From NCBI RefSeq assembly GCF_003429005.1, contig NZ_QVQV01000001.1, positions 861,864-925,863 of the forward strand: a stretch of DNA of 64,000 nucleotides, in the 5' to 3' direction. A program made the position numbers and the translations under genes. Source of the stretch: Paraburkholderia sp. DHOC27 (GTDB taxonomy: Bacteria > Pseudomonadota > Gammaproteobacteria > Burkholderiales > Burkholderiaceae). Below are positions 26,585 to 35,999 of the stretch, in pieces (positions within the stretch are counted from its first letter, which is position 1; every line of letters begins with the position of its first letter). A model generated the notes under the pieces. That model did no database searches. It was not told where the DNA came from and saw only the letters and a list, made by a program, of their open reading frames with translations.

Positions 26585-27658
26585 CTACATGCTGCCGTTT
26601 TCAACCGCGCGGCCTTCCGCGCGCCAACGCAGCATGCCGCCCGCGAGATTGGCCACCGCTGCGAAACCGGCGCGTTGCAGGATCACAGTGGCTTGCGCCG
26701 AGCGGCCGCCCGCGCGGCACACGGTGACGATCGGCTTATCCTTGTTCAGTTCATCCGCGCGCGCCGCCAGATTGCCGAGCGAAAGGAGCCGCGCAGCGGG
26801 GATGCGCCCTAACGGGCCGTCGAATTCATCGGGCTCGCGCACGTCGATGAGCTGCACTGCGCCGAGATTTTCCTCGAGCCATTGCGGCGCGATTTCCCAG
26901 ATGCCCGCGAAGGTGTACGTCAGCGGCGCCCATTGCGGTTCGGCGCGCTGCGTCGGGTCGTTGGCGGTCATGCCGCAGGCGAGATTGGCTGGCATCGCAA
27001 AGTCGATCTGCTTCGGATGCGGCAAATTCAGATTCGCCATGTAGCCGGCAAAATCATCTTCCGACAGTTCACCGCCCAGACGCGGATTGAAGCGCCGCTC
27101 CTCGGCGACACTCGTGACCGTGGAGCCGCGGTAGTCGTGAGCCGGATACAGCAGGCAGTTTTCGGGCAACGTGAAAAGCTGCTCGTACACATTGCGGAAC
27201 ATCGCGCGCGCGTCGCCGTGCTGGAAGTCGGTGCGGCCCGTGCCGCGTATCAGCAGACAATCGCCTGTGAACGCCATGCTCTGGTCGTCGAGGACGAGGC
27301 TGATGCATCCATTCGTATGGCCTGGCGTGGCGCGTACTTCCAGATGCAGCGCACCGAACTCGCACCGGTCACCGTGTTGCAGATAACGGTCCGCGCCTTC
27401 GGCGCCGCTTGCCGATGAAATCGCAATCTGGCTACCTGTACGGCGTTTGAACATCCATGCGCCGGTCACGTGATCGGCGTGGACGTGCGTGTCGATGGTG
27501 TAGAGAAGCCGCAAGCCCAACTCGTCGAGCAGCGCGGTCTCGCGGCGCACCTGCTCGAAGACCGGATCGATCAGCACGGCCTCGCGCGTGGCGCTATCGG
27601 CAAGCAGGTAGGTATAAGTGGAGGATTGCTGATCGAATAGCTGGCGAAAGATCAACAC
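26585..27658 (-). CDS. Persulfide dioxygenase-rhodanese fusion protein
   Basis: A 357-residue two-domain enzyme. The N-terminal ~240 residues are a metallo-beta-lactamase fold persulfide dioxygenase: DTHVHADHVTGAW supplies iron ligands, followed by TPGHTNGC, FTGDCLLI and YPAHDY. The C-terminal ~110 residues are a rhodanese domain with the active-site loop VCRAGGRSAQA (Cys is the sulfur carrier). The natural fusion (PRF) was characterised from Burkholderia phytofirmans; it oxidises glutathione persulfide to sulfite and transfers sulfur between thiosulfate and glutathione. The GTG at 27658 is chosen because CGGAG lies about 8-12 bases upstream. It is a single gene, with no sulfide:quinone reductase adjacent. 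Confidence 0.92.
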   Translation of the reverse strand: MLIFRQLFDQQSSTYTYLLADSATREAVLIDPVFEQVRRETALLDELGLRLLYTIDTHVHADHVTGAWMFKRRTGSQIAISSASGAEGADRYLQHGDRCEFGALHLEVRATPGHTNGCISLVLDDQSMAFTGDCLLIRGTGRTDFQHGDARAMFRNVYEQLFTLPENCLLYPAHDYRGSTVTSVAEERRFNPRLGGELSEDDFAGYMANLNLPHPKQIDFAMPANLACGMTANDPTQRAEPQWAPLTYTFAGIWEIAPQWLEENLGAVQLIDVREPDEFDGPLGRIPAARLLSLGNLAARADELNKDKPIVTVCRAGGRSAQATVILQRAGFAAVANLAGGMLRWRAEGRAVENGSM

Positions 27659-27890
27659 GAAGTGGCTCCGTGGTTGGTGAAGCACATGAGAGTGCGAAGC
27701 GTGCGGCGACGTCCCCACGCCGCACTGATAGCGTAGAACAAAAACACGGCATTGGAGCGATTCGAGTGGCGATGCGACGGGCGCGCGTGCATACAACGGA
27801 CACGCGAGGAACACGCGAGGCACGCCCGGACAGATGCGGGCTCGCGAGGCGACATGACTTCGCGCCACGGCAAGCTCGCACCGCCGCCCG

Positions 27891-29558
27891 TCACTCCGCT
27901 GCAGGCGTAGCAGGAGCAGCTTCCAGCAAGGCTTCCGTGACCGCGTCGGAGAACCGTCGGGACTGGCCACCAATCAGCAGCCGCTCCGGGTTAGCGGAAT
28001 CGCGCCCGGCCTGCAAAACGCCGCTTGCGATGAGCGCGCGAGCGCAGCCCACCCAGTCGCCCCCGAGCGCCAGCTCCGGTTCGTTGAGCGAGGCCCACGA
28101 CAGGGTGCCGAGCACGTCGTCGCCGAAACCCTGGGTCTCGCGCCAGCTTGCGCCGTGCGCGAGCAGAAAGGCTGTCAATGCCGCGTCGCCATGAAACACC
28201 GCATGGTTCAGAGCCGATGCGTCCCAGTCGCCGCCGCGTGTGGCGATGGGCCAGCCGAGTTCGACCATGACCTCGACCGCGCCGCGTGATCCCCACGCGG
28301 CGGTGTCGGGCAGCCGCCGTAACTGATCCGCCGATAGCGAGCCCGGCAGCTCCGGATGCCGTGCCTGAATGCGGCGCGCTTCGACCGCATCAGCGCGCGC
28401 GCAGGCGGCCACGAACTCATCTTCGGCGGTCAGGGTTTCTTGCGCCCCATACGTGCGCAACGTCTCGACGATGTCCGTCAGACCGAGCTGAACGGCCAGC
28501 CGCCAGGCACTTACGCCAGCCGGCGTGCGCGCGTGGGGATTGGCGCCCGCCGCCAGCAAAGCCGCCACATGACGCGGCGACCGGCGTAGTGCGATCGCAC
28601 GCAGAAGCGGCGTTCCCCATACCCGCAACGTCTCGCCCATTGGCGCTTCGTTGGCGTCGCCGCCGTGCGCCAGCAACAACTCGAGGGCAAGCGGGTCGGG
28701 CATGTCGAGCGCGCGCCACAATGCGTTGCTACCGGCCACGCGCGCGCCGTGCTGAAGCAGCAAGCGCGTGCAGTCCGGATTTTCCAGCGAGTGATACAGC
28801 GACTCGCCATCGTTCGGATCGGCGCCGGCCTTCAGCAGTATTTCAGTGAGCGCCGGATCACGGATTACGCCGGCTGCTCCATATAGCGCGGAGAGCGGCT
28901 CGCGCTCATCCGGCTGTGCCAGCGATGCGGGCGGAAAGCGATTGCCGATGCGCTGATTGGGATTCGCGCCCGCTTGCAGGAGATGTTGCGCGCAGTCACG
29001 CAGATGCGCGGTGAACGCGGGCAGTCGTCCGAGTTGCGAGTGCGTCACCGCGACCAGCGGCGGCAGATTCAGCGCGCCGCCCGCGCGATCGAGCCACGCC
29101 GGATCAGCCGTCAAGGCTCGCGAGATGCCGTCGAGATGTCCCGCAGCGCAGGCCACGAATGCATCCGCTTCGAGCAGGGCCGGGTGCTCCTGAAGCAGTT
29201 GCGCGGCAACCCGTGGCCGTGCCGCGTCGTAGCTGCCGGTGACGTCGCCGCCATACACAAGGCCCAGCCAGCGGCGTGTCAGCACGGCCTGTTCGCGCTG
29301 CGCGAATGCACTGGTTTCGACGTACAAGGCGAGATCCGCCCATGACGCGAAGCCATACTCCCGCGCGATGCACGACTGCGCATCGTGCAGGCGCAGATCG
29401 AGCGCGATTACTTCGCTATGCGTACGATGCGCGGCGGCGGGGAGATGTTGGGTGAAGCGTGCGGTGGCGGTGGGGTCGCCGTCGCGATAGAGACGCAGTA
29501 GCGTCTTGGCCTGTTTCTTCAGGTGATCGAGACTGGCTCTGGGAGGCAGCTTGTTCAT
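27891..29558 (-). CDS. Ankyrin-repeat protein
   Basis: A 555-residue protein without a signal peptide. It opens with SLDHLKKQAKTLLRLYRDG and a non-repeat N-terminal region up to about residue 130. Several ankyrin-type units follow, visible as LLQAGANPN, ILLKAGADPNDGE, LLLQHGARVAGSNALWRA, LLLAHGGDANEA, LLAAGANPHARTPAG, and LTAFLLAHGASW. Such proteins act through protein-protein contacts, probably in the cytoplasm. No effector-like secretion signal or toxin domain is visible and no partner gene is adjacent. Confidence 0.85.
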   Translation of the reverse strand: MNKLPPRASLDHLKKQAKTLLRLYRDGDPTATARFTQHLPAAAHRTHSEVIALDLRLHDAQSCIAREYGFASWADLALYVETSAFAQREQAVLTRRWLGLVYGGDVTGSYDAARPRVAAQLLQEHPALLEADAFVACAAGHLDGISRALTADPAWLDRAGGALNLPPLVAVTHSQLGRLPAFTAHLRDCAQHLLQAGANPNQRIGNRFPPASLAQPDEREPLSALYGAAGVIRDPALTEILLKAGADPNDGESLYHSLENPDCTRLLLQHGARVAGSNALWRALDMPDPLALELLLAHGGDANEAPMGETLRVWGTPLLRAIALRRSPRHVAALLAAGANPHARTPAGVSAWRLAVQLGLTDIVETLRTYGAQETLTAEDEFVAACARADAVEARRIQARHPELPGSLSADQLRRLPDTAAWGSRGAVEVMVELGWPIATRGGDWDASALNHAVFHGDAALTAFLLAHGASWRETQGFGDDVLGTLSWASLNEPELALGGDWVGCARALIASGVLQAGRDSANPERLLIGGQSRRFSDAVTEALLEAAPATPAAE

Positions 29559-29725
29559 GACGGATCCTCGTGCATTGAATGGCCGAAGGTCCGCAATACC
29601 GCCAGCACAAAGGATGGTGTGAGAGGTAAGGCGCTGCGACAGGTGGGTTCAACCCTTTCCGCGGACCCGGAAGCGGCCTGTACCGCTATCCGGGATGCTA
29701 TGCGACGGAAGAAGGTGGCGTCAAG

Positions 29726-30904
29726 CTAGGTCACTTCGTCGCTCTGCGTATGCGCCGTCACAAACGGGCGCTTGCTGGTGGCGATCATCACGAGCGCCAG
29801 CACCACGATGCCGATCAGGATGCCGGTGAGCCGCTCGAGCGCGGGCAGCGGGTCGGCCGACCAGTGATGGTCCTGCACGAACACGATGATGAACGCGATG
29901 GTGAATTGCCGGCCCACGTAGCTGGCGCCTTCGCGACCGGTTTGTACATGGCAGCCGAGCCACACGCCAATCGACAAGGCCAGCATGCACAGCACGGCCT
30001 CGCCGCGCATCAGCGGCAGCAAGGCCAGCGCGAGCGCGCCGGCCAGCAGACAACCGGCCACGCGCTGGACCATCTTTTCCAGCACGCGTTGCTGCGTAAT
30101 GTCTGCCGTAAGACCCGCCGGCAGGAGCAGTACCGCCATCACGGTCACCATCGTTTGCGCGAATCCCGGCGTGTGCCAGACGTAGGTGAGGATGGCGAGG
30201 ATCGTGACGGACAACGCGGCCTGCACACCCAGCAGCGTGCGAATGGCTTGCGAGGTTTGCGTCGGCGGCGTGGGGGCCGCGCTGGCAGAGGACGCGGAAG
30301 CGCTGCCGGCTGCGTGGTTGAGGGACGCGCCGGCCCGCGCTCGCCGATACCACTTCGGTCCGAAGTAGAACAGGCTCGCCACGACGAGGCAGGAGAATGT
30401 GCCCACCGCGACCTCGGCCACGCGCAGTGCCGCAAATAACGCGGTCTCACGGATGGAGGCGAACTTGTGCGCCTCGTAGGTCACCATCAGCGCCGTGACG
30501 CCGCCGAGAATCCACGCATAAGACGCTTTGAGGCCGTTGGCCTGATAGACCGACACGCCGCCGATGGCCGCCATCGCGGGCACGAAGAACCACGGACGAT
30601 CGCCGAGCCACGGCCCAATGATGGTGCCGAGCGCGGCGCCGATCACCGTACCCATGATGCGGTACGCCGAACGCTCTACAGAGCTGGCGAAGGTGGTTTG
30701 CATGAGGACGAAGCCGGTGATGGCCGCCCACCAGGTGTCGGAAAGATTCAGGGCGTTGGCGAGTGCGACGGAGAGCGCTACCGAAAGCACGGCGGCAGCG
30801 GCGAAGCTTGCGCGTGACGGAGACGGCTTCCAGGCCGCGAGTTCGCGTCCCAGTGCGAGGACGGCGGCTCGTGAGAGTTGTGCCAGCGTGCTCAGGAACG
30901 TCAT
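29726..30904 (-). CDS. FUSC-family membrane protein
   Basis: A 392-residue integral membrane protein with two clusters of about four to six helices. The first includes AAAVLSVALSVALANAL and WWAAITGFVLMQTTFASSVERSAYRIMGT, a FUSC-family signature (fusaric acid resistance and AaeB-type aromatic acid exporters). The second repeats the pattern later (AALSVTILAILTYVW). The repetition suggests a tandem fold as in the family. I place the start at the ATG at 30904; ATGs at 31021 and 31036 would add a Cys/Pro-rich N-terminus that does not look like part of the family. There is no adjacent HlyD partner, so the substrate cannot be inferred. Confidence 0.82.
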   Translation of the reverse strand: MTFLSTLAQLSRAAVLALGRELAAWKPSPSRASFAAAAVLSVALSVALANALNLSDTWWAAITGFVLMQTTFASSVERSAYRIMGTVIGAALGTIIGPWLGDRPWFFVPAMAAIGGVSVYQANGLKASYAWILGGVTALMVTYEAHKFASIRETALFAALRVAEVAVGTFSCLVVASLFYFGPKWYRRARAGASLNHAAGSASASSASAAPTPPTQTSQAIRTLLGVQAALSVTILAILTYVWHTPGFAQTMVTVMAVLLLPAGLTADITQQRVLEKMVQRVAGCLLAGALALALLPLMRGEAVLCMLALSIGVWLGCHVQTGREGASYVGRQFTIAFIIVFVQDHHWSADPLPALERLTGILIGIVVLALVMIATSKRPFVTAHTQSDEVT

Positions 30905-31188
30905 GGGTGCCGCCGCCGGCGTGTGCCACCCACACGGCAAACGCGGACCCGTGCACTCGCCAGCGTGAGGGGCAGTCTGCATGGAAGAGAGCAGTTCAAG
31001 CGCATCGTCAGGGCGCTCCATTGAGAAGCACTGCAAGAAGCACTACGCGTTTCGTGCAGCGGCGCTGCAATCAGGCCTGGTCTCTGGTCATGCCACTGAC
31101 CCTTGCCACTGAGCCAGGCCACAGTTTATCCCGCGTTGGCTTTGCTATCCGAGTGGTTCATGGCGGCCTTCGCTGCGCCATCGCTGTT

Positions 31189-32088
31189 TTATCGCTGCTT
31201 CATCGACTCCAGCAGCCACGCGGCGAGCCGTTGCGCGCCGTCGGGCAGATCGGTGTCGGCGCGGTTGCATAGATAGTAATGGCGGCCATCGTCCAGTTCC
31301 TGATCGAACAGTTTCACCAGTTCGCCGGATTCCAGTTCGCGGGCAATCAACGGCGCGCGCAGCAGCGCCGCGCCCAGGCTCGCCCGGGTCGCGGCGAGCG
31401 TGAGCTGGCCATCCTCGAACAGCGGGCCGACCGTGCGCGTGACGTGACGCACGCCCGCTCGCTGCAACCAGTTCACCCATGTGCTGCGGTCCTCGTCGTG
31501 CACCAGTGGCACGTGCGCCAGATCAGCGGGCTTGCGCAACGGACCATGACGGCGGCGAAACGTGGCGCTGCACACAGGCACCACCGCACCCGACATCAGA
31601 CGCTGGCTGTGGTAGCCGGGCCACTCGCCGGTGCCGAAGCGGATCGACAGATCCGCCGCATCACTGCGGTAGTTGCGGTGATTGGCGTACAGCACGGTGA
31701 CATCCACGTCTTCGTTAGCGGAGAGAAAACTCTGGAGGCGCGGAATGAACCAGCCCATGCCGAACAGCGGAATCAGGCTAATAGTGATCTGGCGCAGCGA
31801 CGAGCGGTCCCGCACGAAACCGGTCGCGCTGCGCAACACCGAAAAGGCCGTGCTGATGGAGCGGTAGTAGTCGCGTCCTTCGTCGGTCAGGACGAGCGCG
31901 CGGCCCTTGCGCACCGTGAGCGGCGTCTGCACGAACGATTCGAGCAACTGCAACTGGTGACTCACCGCCGAGGCCGTAATGTCCAGTTCGGCCGCCGCCG
32001 CCGTCACCGTGCCGAGTCGCGCGAAGGCCTCGAAGGCACGCACGGCGCGCAACGGTGGATCGTTGCCGAATTGTTCGATATTTTTCAT
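31189..32088 (-). CDS. LysR-family transcriptional regulator (GcvA-like)
   Basis: A 299-residue LysR regulator. The winged helix is near the N-terminus: LRAVRAFEAFARLGTVTAAAAELDITASAVSHQLQLLE, followed by the effector domain with ISLIPLFGMGWFIPRLQSF and LSIRFGTGEWPGYHSQRL, the pattern of the GcvA/AmpR-like branch. The ATG at 32088 is chosen since the HTH then starts at the usual distance from the N-terminus. It is divergent from a substrate-binding protein gene and the thiazoline/carbamoylase genes, and is the probable regulator of that operon. The effector is unknown. Confidence 0.88.
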   Translation of the reverse strand: MKNIEQFGNDPPLRAVRAFEAFARLGTVTAAAAELDITASAVSHQLQLLESFVQTPLTVRKGRALVLTDEGRDYYRSISTAFSVLRSATGFVRDRSSLRQITISLIPLFGMGWFIPRLQSFLSANEDVDVTVLYANHRNYRSDAADLSIRFGTGEWPGYHSQRLMSGAVVPVCSATFRRRHGPLRKPADLAHVPLVHDEDRSTWVNWLQRAGVRHVTRTVGPLFEDGQLTLAATRASLGAALLRAPLIARELESGELVKLFDQELDDGRHYYLCNRADTDLPDGAQRLAAWLLESMKQR

Positions 32089-32091
32089 GTA
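32079..32091. repeat. Direct repeat copy 1 (13 bases)
   Basis: TATTTTTCATGTA here overlaps the start codon of the LysR gene. The identical 13-mer recurs at 32229-32241, 150 bases away, upstream of the substrate-binding protein gene. It may be an operator half-site pair or a small duplication. Confidence 0.45.
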
Positions 32092-32228
32092 TGGAATTAT
32101 ATCGAAGGTTGTTTGTGCTTGTTTGTGATCGTGAAACGCTTGACTGACAAGGCTTTCAGGCATTCAGACGCCGTCCGGTATAAGGTATTTACGATTGGGT
32201 ATTTAGCGCGTGGAACGCGATTGCTTAG

Positions 32229-32241
32229 TATTTTTCATGTA
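32229..32241. repeat. Direct repeat copy 2 (13 bases)
   Basis: Second exact copy of TATTTTTCATGTA, about 50 bases upstream of the substrate-binding protein start. With copy 1 it brackets the divergent promoter region. A role in LysR binding is possible but not shown. Confidence 0.45.
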
Positions 32242-32293
32242 CCTGAGATGACGGCTTGACTCTTCCACACGCAATCAAGATTGTCCCCACACC

Positions 32294-33462
32294 ATGAAAA
32301 AAACACTTTCACCGCTGCTATTCGCGTTTGCGGCCGCTCTGACCTTCGGCGCGGCTGAGGTTGCCCACGCCCAGAATGACCAGGTCGTTTTGATCGGCCT
32401 CGCAGGACCGTTGAGCGGGCCCTCGGCCCGCACCGGCAAAGATCTGCAGAACGGTGCGCAACTCGCGCTCGACGACGCCAACGCGAAGCATCCCGTCATC
32501 AATGGCAAGCCGGTGCTATACAAACTGGTCACAGCCGACGATCAGGCCGATCCGCGCACGGCGGTCACGGTGGCGCAGCAACTCGTGGATCAGCACGTGA
32601 TCGGCGTGGTGGGTCACTGGAACACAGGGTGCAGCCTGCCGGCGTCGCGCGTCTATCACGAGGCGGGCATTCCAGAGATCGCGCCTGCGTCAACGGGACA
32701 TCCGTACACGCAGCAGGGCTACAACACGGCGTTTCGCATCATCGGGCACGACGACATCGGCGGCGGCGATGCGGGCGCTTACGCGGTCAAGACGCTGAAA
32801 GCGAGCGCATCGTGGTGATCGACGACCGCACGTCGTTTGGTTCGGGCCTTGCCACGCAGTTCATCAAAGGGGTGGAGAGTAATGGCGGCACCGTGATCGA
32901 TCATCAGTATGTGGATGACAAGACTACGGACTACAGCGGCGTGCTCACCGAACTGAAGGCGAAGAATCCCGACCTGATCTTCCTCGGCGGCGTCGACGTG
33001 GAAGCCGCGCCGCTCGTGCGCCGCATGCATCAACTGCAAATGCACGCCACCCTGCTCGGCGCGGGCGGCTTCGTCAGTCAGACCTTCCTGCATCTGGCCG
33101 GTCCCGACGGCGAAGGCGTGACCGCGCTGGACCCGGGCCGCTCGCTCAGCAGCATGCCGGGCGGTCAGGCATTCGACGCGGCTTACCGCGCGCGTTATCA
33201 CCAGCCCATCGAACTGTATGCGCCGTTCGCCTACGATGCCGCCGCCACATTGATCGCAGCCACGCAGCAGGCCAACTCGCTCGATCCCGCGAAACTGGTG
33301 GCCACCTTGCATACGATCAACCGCACGGGCATCACGGGTCCGATTGCGTTCGACGCCGAAGGCAATCTGCGCGATCCGGCGTACACCATTTACCGCGTGC
33401 AGAACGGCGGCTGGTCGGTCGTGGATGTGCTGGGCAATGCCCAGCAGACCGCTGCCAAGTAA
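32294..33462 (+). pseudogene. Branched-chain amino-acid ABC substrate-binding protein, frameshifted
   Basis: The gene encodes a LivK-like periplasmic binding protein in two frames. The first part starts at ATG 32294 with a signal peptide (SPLLFAFAAALTFGAAEVAHA) and QVVLIGLAGPLSGPSA, TADDQADPRTAVTVAQQLVD, and stops at 32816-32818 after KTLKASASW. The second frame continues with RIVVIDDRTSFGSGLATQF, ELYAPFAYDAAATLIAAT and ends at 33462. Near 32801-32812, inserting one base (for example reading AGCCGCATC instead of AGCGCATC) restores a continuous protein of about 389 residues. So either a real one-base deletion or a sequencing error. No transporter membrane or ATPase genes follow; two enzyme genes do, after 14 bases. 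Confidence 0.85.
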
Positions 33463-33476
33463 CGGAGAGAAGCATC

Positions 33477-34001
33477 ATGGACGATAACGCAACGCAAGCG
33501 CATGGCGGCCAGACCGAGCGCCTCGGCATTCTCGCGCAACGCCGGATCGAAGCAGAGATCATCAAGCCGATCTACGAAATCCTCAAGCGCGACTTCGGCA
33601 AGGAGCGCGCGCAGGCGGTGATTGCCGAAGCCGTGCGCGGGGCGGCCGTGCAAACGGGTAAAGACTTCGCGGCTCAGGAAGCCAATGGTCCGAGCGTGAC
33701 GTCGTTCGTGGCCTTGCAGGTTCTCTGGGAGAAGGACGATGCCCTCGATGTCGAAGTGCATCGCGCGGACGAGGGTCACTACGACTACGACGTCAAACGC
33801 TGCGCCTACGCCGAGATGTATCACGCGATGGGCCTGGGCGAGATCGGGCACCTGCTGAGTTGCGCACGCGATAGCCATTTCATTGCGGGCTATCACCCGG
33901 GTATTCATCTCACCCGTACCACCACCATCATGCAGGGCGGCAGTCGTTGCGACTTCCGCTACGCCCTCGAAGAGCAGCAAGGAAAACAGGATAATGAGTA
34001 A
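33477..34001 (+). CDS. L-2-amino-thiazoline-4-carboxylic acid hydrolase family
   Basis: A 174-residue protein of the ATC hydrolase family, which opens the ring of L-2-amino-delta2-thiazoline-4-carboxylate to N-carbamoyl-L-cysteine in cysteine-producing pseudomonads. Recognisable features are IIKPIYEILKRDFGKERAQAVI, VLWEKDDALDVEV.RAD, CAYAEMYHAMGLGEIGHLLSC, and the terminal cysteine/aspartate segment GGSRCDFRYA. GGAGAG lies nine bases before the ATG. The next gene overlaps by eight bases and encodes a carbamoylase-type hydrolase, the exact partner expected for that pathway. Family members without this neighbour can have other roles, but context here supports the ATC assignment. Confidence 0.85.
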   Translation: MDDNATQAHGGQTERLGILAQRRIEAEIIKPIYEILKRDFGKERAQAVIAEAVRGAAVQTGKDFAAQEANGPSVTSFVALQVLWEKDDALDVEVHRADEGHYDYDVKRCAYAEMYHAMGLGEIGHLLSCARDSHFIAGYHPGIHLTRTTTIMQGGSRCDFRYALEEQQGKQDNE

Positions 34002-35259
34002 TCCGAAAGATGTGATTGCTGCGGCGCGAGTCGATGGCACGCGACTGTGGGCGTCGCTGGAACAGATGGCGCAGATCGGTGCCACCGACAAGGGCGGCGT
34101 GAGCCGGCTGGCATTGACCGAACTCGACCGCGCCTCGCGCGACCTGTTCGTGAGCTGGGCGCGCGAGGCAGGATGTACGGTACGTATCGACAGAATGGGC
34201 AATATCTTCGCGCGCCGCGCGGGCCGCAACCCGGCAGCGGCGCCGGTTCTCACCGGCTCACACGCCGACACGCAGCCCAAGGGCGGCCGCTATGACGGCA
34301 TCTACGGCGTGCTCGGCGCGCTGGAAGTGGTGCGCACGCTCAATGATGCAAACATCAGCACCGAGCATCCCATTGACGTGGTGGTGTGGACCAACGAAGA
34401 GGGCTCGCGCTTCGCGCCCGCAATGATCGGCTCCGGGGTTTTCTCCGGGGCGTATCCGCTGGAATATGGACTGTCGCGCGCGGACAGCGCTGGTACGACC
34501 ATCGAACAGGCGCTCGAGGGCATTGACTATGACGGTGCGGAAGCGGTGGGCGGCATCGACGTTCACGCCGTCTACGAATTGCATATCGAGCAGGGCGCCA
34601 TTCTCGAACGCAGTGGCCACACGATCGGTGTCGTCACCGGCGGCCAGGGGCAGCGTTGGTACGAGCTGACGCTCAACGGAACGAACGCGCATGCCGGCAC
34701 CACGCCGATGGACTTGCGGCGCGACGCGCTGGCCGGCGCCGCCCGCGTGATCACGTTCGTGGAAGAACTGGGCCGCCGATACGCCCCGCATGGTCGCGCG
34801 ACGGTGGGCATGATCGAAGCACGACCGAATTCGCGCAACACGGTGCCGGGCGAATGCTTCTTCACCGTTGAGTTTCGCCATCCGGATGCCAACGTGCTGG
34901 CCGAGATGGACGCCGCGCTGCGTGACGAGGTGGCGAGCATCGCACAGCGCGCGGGTCTCACGAGCCAGCTTGCGCAGATCTTCGAATATGCACCCGTGGA
35001 CTTCGCGGCCGAATGCATTGGCGCAGTGAGAAGTGCGGCGAACGCGCTGGACTACCCGCATGCGGACATCGTGTCCGGCGCGGGGCATGACGCGTGTCAC
35101 CTTGCGCGCGTGGTGCCAACCGGGATGATCTTCGTGCCCTGTATCGACGGCATCAGTCATAACGAGGCCGAGGCCATTACGCAAAAGTGGGCCGAGGCGG
35201 GCGCGAATGTGTTGTTGCATGCGGTGATGCACAGCGCGGGCGCATCGCGCGTCGTTTAA
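33994..35259 (+). CDS. Zn-dependent amidohydrolase (N-carbamoyl-L-amino acid hydrolase type)
   Basis: A 421-residue member of the M20 hydantoinase/carbamoylase family. Binuclear metal ligands are seen as SHADTQPKGGRYDGIYG, WTNEEGSRFAPAMIGS, YELHIEQGAILE, and the C-terminal SGAGHDACHLARVVPTGMIFVPC. GTNAHAGTTPMDLRRDAL marks the dimerisation/substrate arginine region. The family removes carbamoyl groups from N-carbamoyl amino acids (or acts on allantoate and ureidoglycolate). Beside an ATC hydrolase the most likely substrate is N-carbamoyl-L-cysteine. The ATG at 33994 overlaps the preceding gene by eight bases, indicating coupled translation. Confidence 0.88.
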   Translation: MSNPKDVIAAARVDGTRLWASLEQMAQIGATDKGGVSRLALTELDRASRDLFVSWAREAGCTVRIDRMGNIFARRAGRNPAAAPVLTGSHADTQPKGGRYDGIYGVLGALEVVRTLNDANISTEHPIDVVVWTNEEGSRFAPAMIGSGVFSGAYPLEYGLSRADSAGTTIEQALEGIDYDGAEAVGGIDVHAVYELHIEQGAILERSGHTIGVVTGGQGQRWYELTLNGTNAHAGTTPMDLRRDALAGAARVITFVEELGRRYAPHGRATVGMIEARPNSRNTVPGECFFTVEFRHPDANVLAEMDAALRDEVASIAQRAGLTSQLAQIFEYAPVDFAAECIGAVRSAANALDYPHADIVSGAGHDACHLARVVPTGMIFVPCIDGISHNEAEAITQKWAEAGANVLLHAVMHSAGASRVV

Positions 35260-35418
35260 TTTTCCTGAAGAAACGGTTAGCGGTGTGGCGCAGTGCGTAT
35301 CCGCGCATCTGCGCCGTCGTGGCGCGAGGCAAGCGGGTCTTCATGGGCCCCCTTCCTGCGAATGCCATGACGCTCGTGTACATTGAACGCGTCATCCATT
35401 CGCCAAGAGACCACCGCC

Positions 35419-35961
35419 ATGACGCCATTCGATCAAGCCAAAGCTGACAATTCGCCAACCAGTCACGACCGTTGGCCGCATTTGCGATTCCATCTGCCTT
35501 ACAACCATACGACCTCGACCTTCGGCGATGACTGGTTCGCGCTCAAGGCCGAAGCATTCGCGCGCTTCTTCGGCACGCCAGCCTTTCTCATCGGGCAAAC
35601 ACTGGTGGTGGCGATCTGGGTGATCGTGAACGTAGCGGGTCTGACGAAATTCGATGTCTATCCTTTCATTCTGTTGAATCTCGCCTTCAGTTTGCAGTCG
35701 GCCTACGCAGCGCCGCTCATCCTGCTCGCGCAAACGCGTCAGTCCGATCGTGACAAGGCACTCGCCGATGCCGATGCGCGTCACCGCGAAGAGATTGCCA
35801 AGTCCGCTGAACAGCGCCAACTGCAGATGGCCGAACACACCGCGCAAATGGCGGCACTGTTGAAGCAGAACACCGAACTCACGGAAATCACGCGGCAACT
35901 GAGCGAGCGGATCGAAGCGTTGACGCTGGAAATGCACGCGAAGGTGTTGGCGGCGAATTGA
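35419..35961 (+). CDS. DUF1003 membrane protein
   Basis: A 180-residue protein of the DUF1003 family. Two hydrophobic helices (FLIGQTLVVAIWVIVNVAG and FILLNLAFSLQSAYAAPLILLAQ) are followed by a ~80-residue coiled-coil-like tail rich in Glu, Gln and Ala with TEITRQLSERIEALTLEM. FAVYPFILLN-like FDVYPFILLNL and ApLIlLAQtRQ are family hallmarks. Its function is unknown; the family is often found with cyclic-nucleotide or stress-related genes, but nothing of that kind is adjacent. The ATG at 35419 is preceded by AAGAGA. Confidence 0.85.
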   Translation: MTPFDQAKADNSPTSHDRWPHLRFHLPYNHTTSTFGDDWFALKAEAFARFFGTPAFLIGQTLVVAIWVIVNVAGLTKFDVYPFILLNLAFSLQSAYAAPLILLAQTRQSDRDKALADADARHREEIAKSAEQRQLQMAEHTAQMAALLKQNTELTEITRQLSERIEALTLEMHAKVLAAN

Positions 35962-35999
35962 TCAGCAAGGGGTGTTTTGGGCGAACACCCTTGCTGGAC

